A DNA stretch of 64,000 nucleotides from Allopontixanthobacter confluentis (lineage in GTDB: Bacteria; Pseudomonadota; Alphaproteobacteria; Sphingomonadales; Sphingomonadaceae): NCBI RefSeq assembly GCF_009827615.1, contig NZ_WTYU01000001.1:1571001-1635000 (forward strand), read 5' to 3'. The position numbers and the translations under genes are program-made. Shown in pieces: positions 59,348 through 64,000 of the stretch. How positions within the stretch are numbered: position 1 is the stretch's first letter; each line of letters starts with the position of its first letter. The notes beneath the pieces are model-generated. The model was given only the letters and a program-made list of their open reading frames with translations, ran no database searches and was not told the origin of the DNA.

Positions 59348-60037
59348 ATGGCAGTTTCCCGTAAACCCTATCTCGACGCCGCAGCCCATGATCTGGTCAG
59401 CAAGGCTGTGGCACAGGCTGAAACCACCACTTCTGGCGAAATCGTCACCGTTCTGGCTGAAAGGTCCGATGGATATAGCGACATTGCCCTGGCATGGGCC
59501 GTGCTGGCAGCATTCACCGTGCTGACAATCTTCTGCGTTTTTCCGCAGTTCTTCCTCGACAAGGCAGATTTCTTGCGCGGCGGCTGGGGCGAAGAATGGA
59601 CGATTACGTCGATCCTCAGCCTGGCCACCGGGCTGGCGCTGGTCAAATTCCTCGCTGTATGGCTGTTCCAGCTGTGGGAGCCGGCCAAATTTGCGATGAT
59701 CCCGCCCACTGTCAAAACAGCGCGGGTCCACCAGCGCGCAGTCACCCATTTCAAGGTTGGTGCGGAGCGCCGGACACATGGCCGCACCGGCGTGATGATC
59801 TATCTGTCCATGAGCGAACACCGCGCCGAAATCGTGGCGGATGCGCCCATCGCCCAGCTGGTTTCTGCCGAAGTATGGGGCGAGGCGATGGCCGATATGC
59901 TGGCCGAAATCAAACAGGGTAAAATTGCCGAGGGGATGGCTGCCGGTGTGCGCGATGTCGGTATTATCCTGTCGCAGCATTTCCCGCCTGACGAAAATGA
60001 TGTGAATGAATTGCCCGACCGCCTGATCGAGGTGTGA
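59348..60037 (+). CDS. Second TPM-domain membrane protein
   Basis: A 229-residue protein with a short TPM-like N-terminus (LVSKAVAQAETTTSGEIVTVLAERSDGY), two hydrophobic segments (DIALAWAVLAAFTVLTIFCVF and SILSLATGLALVKFLAVWLF), and a C-terminal half with RTHGRTGVMIYLSMSEHRAEIVADAPI. It is 1 bp after the first TPM gene, and its stop overlaps the NUDIX start. Likely part of one complex with LemA, but this is inference. Confidence 0.85.
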   Translation: MAVSRKPYLDAAAHDLVSKAVAQAETTTSGEIVTVLAERSDGYSDIALAWAVLAAFTVLTIFCVFPQFFLDKADFLRGGWGEEWTITSILSLATGLALVKFLAVWLFQLWEPAKFAMIPPTVKTARVHQRAVTHFKVGAERRTHGRTGVMIYLSMSEHRAEIVADAPIAQLVSAEVWGEAMADMLAEIKQGKIAEGMAAGVRDVGIILSQHFPPDENDVNELPDRLIEV

Positions 60038-60585
60038 TGACTTTCCCCGACAGTGACGCGCCAGAAGAAATTGTCTGGCAGGGCAAATATGTCACCGCCA
60101 AGAAGCGGGGCCGCTGGGAATACGTCGGCAGGTCGCGCAACATTCGCGCCGCCGTGATTGTGGCGGTTGAAGATGGCCATGTCCTTCTGGTGGAACAATT
60201 CCGTGTGCCGCTGGGCCGCAATTGCCTGGAACTTCCCGCTGGTCTCATCGGCGATGATGATGGCGAGGAAGACGAGGACACGCTGACCGCTGCGGCGCGC
60301 GAGCTGGAAGAAGAAACAGGCTACCGCGCCAGCACACTCACCGATCTGGGCTGTTTCTATTCATCACCCGGCATGGTCAGCGAAAGCTTCACCCTGGTGC
60401 GGGCAAGCGGGCTGGAAAAAATCCACGAAGGCGGCGGGGTCGAAGGCGAGAATATCACCGTCCACCGTGTATCCCTTGCCGGAATGGCTGAATTCATCGA
60501 CAGTAAGCGCGCGGCCAATGTCGCGATTGATGTCCGCATGCTGTTATTGCTGGGCGCAGGAATTTTGGGAGAGGAACAGGCATGA
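60037..60585 (+). CDS. NUDIX hydrolase (ADP-ribose pyrophosphatase-like)
   Basis: A 182-residue NUDIX protein. The box is AARELEEETGYRA near residue 89, with an acidic insertion (DDDGEEDEDTLT) before it, and the N-terminal half has VLLVEQFRVPLGRNCLELPAG. Typical ADP-ribose or related nucleotide-sugar pyrophosphatase architecture, but the exact substrate is uncertain. The ATG at 60037 overlaps the previous stop, and it is coupled to the SDR downstream by 4 bp. Confidence 0.9.
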   Translation: MTFPDSDAPEEIVWQGKYVTAKKRGRWEYVGRSRNIRAAVIVAVEDGHVLLVEQFRVPLGRNCLELPAGLIGDDDGEEDEDTLTAAARELEEETGYRASTLTDLGCFYSSPGMVSESFTLVRASGLEKIHEGGGVEGENITVHRVSLAGMAEFIDSKRAANVAIDVRMLLLLGAGILGEEQA

Positions 60586-61364
60586 GCGGACGGGTTTCAG
60601 GCAAGCTGGCATTGGTGACAGGCGCAGCCCAGGGGTTGGGGCGCGCCCATTGCACCTATCTGGCCCGCGAGGGTGCGCGGGTGCTGTGTACCGATATGAA
60701 TGCCAATGGTGCTGCGGAAACTGCGGCGCAGATCAATGCGGAAATGGGGTCTGGCACTGCCTATTCGCTGCAGCATGATGTCACCAGCCAGCACGATTGG
60801 GCTGCGGCAATTGATGCTGCGCGTGACCAGTTAGGCGGATTGTCAGTGTTGGTGAACAATGCCGGCATCGGCGTGAACGGCAATATTGAAACCTGCACTT
60901 TTGAAGACTGGCGCAAGGCATTTGCCGTCAATGTGGACAGTGCATTTCTGGGCTGTCAGGCGGCATTGCCGCTGATGAAAGACCATCAGCCCGGCTCCAT
61001 CATCAATATTTCATCCATCGCGGGCCTGATCGCCAGTGATACGATGCCTGCCTATAATGCGTCCAAGGCGGCAATCTGGATGTTGAGCAAATCGGTCGCC
61101 CTTTATTGCGCCAAGCGCGGGTGGGACATCCGCAGCAATTCTGTACACCCCACCTTCGTCGACACGCCGATCCTGGATGGCATCGGCCAGAAGGCGGGGT
61201 TGGAAAAAGACGTGATCATGGGCAAACTCGCCCGTCAAATTCCCCTGGGCCGGGTGGGCGAACCTGTCGATATCGCCATGGGTGTGGTCTATCTCGCCAG
61301 CGATGAAAGCCGCTTCATGACTGGCGCGGAACTGAAACTGGATGGCGGCATTTCCGCCATGTAA
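60582..61364 (+). CDS. SDR-family NAD(P)-dependent oxidoreductase
   Basis: A 260-residue classical short-chain dehydrogenase. Cofactor motif VTGAAQGLGRAH near residue 13, NNAGIGVNG near 91, catalytic SSIAGLIASDTMPAYNASKAA (Ser and Tyr about 12 apart). Substrate unknown; cyclopentanol- or steroid-type dehydrogenases are similar. Its start overlaps the NUDIX gene. Confidence 0.9.
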   Translation: MSGRVSGKLALVTGAAQGLGRAHCTYLAREGARVLCTDMNANGAAETAAQINAEMGSGTAYSLQHDVTSQHDWAAAIDAARDQLGGLSVLVNNAGIGVNGNIETCTFEDWRKAFAVNVDSAFLGCQAALPLMKDHQPGSIINISSIAGLIASDTMPAYNASKAAIWMLSKSVALYCAKRGWDIRSNSVHPTFVDTPILDGIGQKAGLEKDVIMGKLARQIPLGRVGEPVDIAMGVVYLASDESRFMTGAELKLDGGISAM

Positions 61365-61381
61365 CTGGGTGTTGGTGGGGT

Positions 61382-61405
61382 GAGAGGACCCTCTCGGGTC
61401 CTCTC
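61382..61405. terminator. Hairpin between the SDR and PspC genes
   Basis: A perfect 9-bp stem GAGAGGACC/GGTCCTCTC with a 6-base loop between convergent stop codons, overlapping the pspC stop. No T-run, so its efficiency is uncertain. Confidence 0.5.
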
Positions 61406-61622
61406 AGTCAGCAATCAACGCAATTGCGATATATACCAGCAGCAAGGAACCGAAGCCGAGCAAGGTGCCGGCGACAAAGCCGATGCGGACCCATGTGGCA
61501 TCAATGCCGAAGTAATTGGCAATTCCGGCGCATACACCCCAGATCTTGCCCTGCGAACGATCGAGCCTGAAAGACTTTGTCGCGCTCACATCGGCGGATG
61601 AATAACGGTCAAGCTGGCTCAT
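61404..61622 (-). CDS. PspC-domain membrane protein
   Basis: A 72-residue protein with a single PspC domain: FRLDRSQGKIWGVCAGIANYFGIDATWVRIGFVAGTLL, where GKIWGVCAGIA is the family motif, and a C-terminal transmembrane segment (about 48-70). PspC proteins take part in envelope stress sensing. No pspA/pspB neighbour is visible. Its ATG overlaps the small gene upstream by 4 bp, so the two are cotranslated. Confidence 0.88.
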   Translation of the reverse strand: MSQLDRYSSADVSATKSFRLDRSQGKIWGVCAGIANYFGIDATWVRIGFVAGTLLGFGSLLLVYIAIALIAD

Positions 61623-61750
61623 GCGAATACACCCGAAGTCACGACAGTCTGGCTGGCTGGTGCGATGGCAACGGCGAGGAACACTGCGGAGATTGCGATC
61701 GAAGTTACAGCGGCGAAGAGGCGAGCGCTGAGGTTGTTTACTTGCTTCAT
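61619..61750 (-). CDS. 43-residue membrane peptide coupled to pspC
   Basis: Starting at 61750, 7 bases after AGGAA, the frame gives MKQVNNLSARLFAAVTSIAISAVFLAVAIAPA and a short tail: one hydrophobic helix (about residues 11-32). A start at 61756 adds MT. The stop overlaps the PspC start (ATGA). Small but well supported by its ribosome site and the coupling; it may assist PspC in the membrane. Family not recognised. Confidence 0.65.
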   Translation of the reverse strand: MKQVNNLSARLFAAVTSIAISAVFLAVAIAPASQTVVTSGVFA

Positions 61751-61877
61751 GGTCATATTCCTTTTCAAATTTTTTTCCTGGACCGTTCCAGAAAAACCAC
61801 CGGTTGTTGGTGATGCCACTACCATTGCAGGAGGCGTGCCAGTTTTGAAAATCGGCGCAATTCAGCCATTGTTCAGC

Positions 61878-61913
61878 TTCCGGAATTGATAGCGATAAAC
61901 AATAATTCCGGAA
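61878..61913. promoter_or_regulatory. Perfect inverted repeat in the recF/pspC divergent region
   Basis: TTCCGGAATT (61878-61887) and AATTCCGGAA (61904-61913) are 16 bp apart, so the centres of the two arms are 26 bp apart. Each arm also contains the palindrome TTCCGGAA. It lies about 130 bp upstream of the 43-residue peptide gene and 84 bp before recF. A regulator site is likely, but the protein is unknown. Confidence 0.45.
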
Positions 61914-61996
61914 AATTGGTATTTTTCACCAACTATTGGAATTGTTGATTTCTATTGGCGCAGAACAATAGCGCAGGGTAATGCGCAGGGCACCCC

Positions 61997-63082
61997 ATGG
62001 CCCTCGACCAGATCACCCTTTCCCACTTCCGCAATCACCGCGAAACCCGTCTTGACGGGGCGCGCAAGTTCAATTTGCTGGTGGGTGAAAATGGTGCGGG
62101 CAAAACCAATATTCTCGAAGCATTGTCGCTGTTTGCGCCCGGACGCGGCCTCAGGCGCGCAGCCCTGCCTGAGATGGCGGATGCAAAGGGCCCGGGCGGA
62201 TTTTCCATCGGCGCTTCGCTGATTGACGGGGCGGGCAATGATCCGGTGCGGCTGGGCACCTATACCGAAGCTGCGCGGCAGGGCCGGCGGCTGGTACAGG
62301 TCAATGGGGCAGATGCCAGCGCGGTCAGCCTGGGTGAATGGCTGGCGATCGGCTGGCTGACCCCGGCGATGGACCGGTTGTTTAACGATAGTGCGGGCGC
62401 AAGACGGCGGTTCATGGACCGTATGGCTCTCGCGCTTGATCCGATGCACGCCCGCCATGCCACAAGATTTGAAAATGCCTTGCGGGAACGCAATCGCCTG
62501 CTGTCCGATGACCGCCCGCCCGAAGCAGCGTGGCTGGACGGGGTCGAGGCGCAACTGGCTGACCATGGCGCGATGCTGACGCAGGGCCGCGCCCGGCTGA
62601 TCGGGGCGCTGGGCGCGGAAATAACCACTTTGCCAGCCCAACCCTTCGCCCGCCCTGCCCTTGTCTACGCCGCAGGCGGACCCATCGACAGGGCCAGTCT
62701 GGCAGAGGCATTTCGAACTGGCCGGAACCGTGACCGCGCGGCTGGCCGCACGCTGACTGGCCCCCATCGCGACGAGTTGGCCGTGACCATGTCCGGCAAG
62801 AACGCGCCTGCCGCCGCCTGTTCCACAGGCGAACAGAAAGCCATGCTCATTGCCATCACCCTGGCCCATGCAGCGCTGGCCGCGCGCGGCCGCCCCAACC
62901 TGTTACTGCTGGACGAAGTGGCTGCTCATCTGGATCCGGTAAGGCGCGCCAGCCTGTTTGAACGGCTGCGTGACAATGGCGCACAGGTCTGGCTGACAGG
63001 CACGGAACTTGCCCCCTTTGCCGACATCCGCGACGAAGCCGCGGTCTGGCAGGTTACTGACGGCCAGCTAGAACGGCTCTAG
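61997..63082 (+). CDS. recF: DNA replication and repair protein RecF
   Basis: A 361-residue SMC-like ATPase that helps load RecA at gaps. Walker A GENGAGKTN near residue 31, the signature CSTGEQKAMLIAI (near 276), and LLLLDEVAAHLDPVRR for Walker B. N-terminus MALDQITLSHFRNHRETRLDG is typical. The stop overlaps the convergent esterase stop. Confidence 0.95.
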   Translation: MALDQITLSHFRNHRETRLDGARKFNLLVGENGAGKTNILEALSLFAPGRGLRRAALPEMADAKGPGGFSIGASLIDGAGNDPVRLGTYTEAARQGRRLVQVNGADASAVSLGEWLAIGWLTPAMDRLFNDSAGARRRFMDRMALALDPMHARHATRFENALRERNRLLSDDRPPEAAWLDGVEAQLADHGAMLTQGRARLIGALGAEITTLPAQPFARPALVYAAGGPIDRASLAEAFRTGRNRDRAAGRTLTGPHRDELAVTMSGKNAPAAACSTGEQKAMLIAITLAHAALAARGRPNLLLLDEVAAHLDPVRRASLFERLRDNGAQVWLTGTELAPFADIRDEAAVWQVTDGQLERL

Positions 63083-63798
63083 CTGCCGTTTTTACCTTCT
63101 TCAGGCTTTTCCGGCAGCGCATCCGCAACCTTGCCCACAGTGGACGCGACCAGCACTTCGATGCCTTCCGCCGTGGGGTGAATACGGTCTGGCTGAATCA
63201 GTTCCGGTCTGTCGAACACAGGTTCGATGAAGAAGGGCACCAGCGCGGCGCCATATTGTCTGGCCAGCGCCGGATATGCACCGTCAAATTCGCGCACAAA
63301 ATCTGCCCCCAGATTGGGCGGTGCGCGCATGCCCATCAGCAGCACCGGGATCTTGCGCCTGGCAAGTTCGTCCAGCATGGCGGCCAGATTGGCGCGGGTT
63401 TCAGATGGCGGCAGGTTACGCAGCAGATCATTGCCGCCCAGTTCCAGAATAACCAGTTCCGGCTGCACTTTCTGCGCATCCAGCGTGAAGGCCAGCCGTT
63501 GCAGGCCCGCAGCAGAGGTGTCGCCCGATACGCCTGCATTGGCGACCCGTGCATTGATACCGCGCGCGCGCAATGCCGCTTCCAGCCGGGCGGGGTAACT
63601 TTCCCCCTTATCGACGTTATAGCCTGCAAACAGACTGTCGCCGAATGCCAGAATCTGCCGCTCCGACCCCATTACCGCTGCCTCGGCCGGCATTCCGGCA
63701 TTTGCCGCAGGTTCAGAAACCACTGCCTGTTCGGGTGCCTGTGTGCCGCAGGCAGCCAGCAAGATTACCGGAATTATCGACCAAACGCGTATTGTCAT
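63079..63798 (-). CDS. SGNH-type arylesterase / TesA-like
   Basis: A 239-residue exported hydrolase. The signal peptide carries a lipobox (VILLAACG, cysteine near residue 17). SGNH motifs: GDSLFAGYN with catalytic Ser (block I), VSGDTSAAGLQR (block II, Gly), LGGNDLLR (block III, Asn) and DRIHPTAEGIEVL (block V, Asp-x-x-His). It is divergent from a YbbA/LolD-type ABC gene, the same pairing as tesA/ybbA in E. coli. Multifunctional esterase/lysophospholipase is probable. Confidence 0.88.
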   Translation of the reverse strand: MTIRVWSIIPVILLAACGTQAPEQAVVSEPAANAGMPAEAAVMGSERQILAFGDSLFAGYNVDKGESYPARLEAALRARGINARVANAGVSGDTSAAGLQRLAFTLDAQKVQPELVILELGGNDLLRNLPPSETRANLAAMLDELARRKIPVLLMGMRAPPNLGADFVREFDGAYPALARQYGAALVPFFIEPVFDRPELIQPDRIHPTAEGIEVLVASTVGKVADALPEKPEEGKNGS

Positions 63799-63845
63799 CT
63801 GCGAGTCTCCTTGTCGCGGCCCCCTGCCTATGCCATCGCAGCGCT

Positions 63846-64000
63846 GTGGCAAGCCCTCTGACAATATCCGCTCGCAATCTCACCCTCACACTTGGCCAGG
63901 GCGATGCCTCGGTCGAGATTCTGCGCGGGATTGATCTCGACGTGGCAACGGGCGAGGTGCTGGCTTTACTCGGTCCATCCGGGTCAGGCAAAAGCTCGCT
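63846..64000 (+). CDS. ABC transporter ATP-binding protein, LolD/YbbA type (cut by window end)
   Basis: The visible 51 residues from the GTG at 63846 read MASPLTISARNLTLTLGQG, then a start to the ABC fold (SVEILRGIDLDVATGEVLALLG) and the Walker A PSGSGKSS at the edge of the window. The pairing with the divergent TesA-like gene is the same as tesA-ybbA. Rest of the gene is outside the window; it may export a hydrophobic molecule with a permease partner. Confidence 0.8.
   Translation, partial: MASPLTISARNLTLTLGQGDASVEILRGIDLDVATGEVLALLGPSGSGKSS

Overview
The window is a chromosomal segment of an alphaproteobacterium, most likely a sphingomonad and probably of the Erythrobacter/Altererythrobacter type. 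The basis is a GC-rich coding style, alphaproteobacterial gene orders (merR-ihfA-fabH-plsX-rpmF; purMN-DUF2066-hdaA; pepA-holC next to ndk; lptD-surA-pdxA-rsmA) and a circularly permuted two-piece tmRNA whose tag reads ANDNEALAIAA. The species call is inference from gene content and order; no alignment was run.

Layout. 1-2951 (minus): MerR regulator (cut by the window edge), IHF alpha, FabH, PlsX, L32. 3.1-5.7 kb: a MAPEG protein, a metallo-beta-lactamase-fold hydrolase, and an S24-type repressor divergent from two small genes across a repeat-rich operator. 5.7-14.4 kb (mainly minus): aldehyde dehydrogenase, 2-hydroxyacid dehydrogenase / RES-domain protein / CysS in one overlapping run, nitroreductase-CobT, transaldolase, DUF4197 lipoprotein. 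14.5-22 kb: PriA, GST, CPBP protease, Ada, a membrane-anchored trypsin-like protease, a TauD-like dioxygenase. 22.3-27.7 kb: the F1 ATP synthase operon atpHAGDC, with an extra, tightly coupled gene of unknown function between atpD and atpC. 27.7-36 kb: lipoprotein-glmU, gph, a phosphate-type porin with a PhoB-box-like site, an MFE-2-like dehydrogenase, a polytopic membrane protein, DUF2794, serine acetyltransferase, HdaA. 36-44 kb: DUF2066, purM, a PurN-MmcQ/YjbR fusion, sulfotransferase, NTF2-like protein, ndk, holC, DUF2256, pepA. 44-50 kb: the lptD-surA-pdxA-rsmA outer-membrane/ribosome-maturation cluster and a small lipoprotein. 50.4-56.2 kb: malate synthase G divergent from an M20 hydrolase-astA-astB operon for arginine breakdown. 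56.3-57.7 kb: a small membrane protein, the tmRNA gene with a tandem structured repeat downstream of it, and mscL. 57.8-61.4 kb: LemA, two TPM-domain proteins, a NUDIX hydrolase and an SDR in one run. 61.4-64 kb: a 43-residue peptide coupled to PspC, RecF, and a TesA-like esterase divergent from a LolD/YbbA-type ABC ATPase (cut by the window end).

Most of the window is housekeeping DNA. The parts that ordinary annotation explains least are (i) the A-B-A-B-A tandem repeat of 97-bp period just downstream of ssrA, whose substitutions fit conserved RNA hairpins; (ii) the extra gene inside the ATP synthase operon; (iii) a RES-domain protein in the cysS operon that seems to lack two of its three toxicity residues and has no antitoxin; and (iv) the S24 repressor/small-gene pair around a repeated operator. 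No tRNA, rRNA, CRISPR array or insertion sequence was seen.
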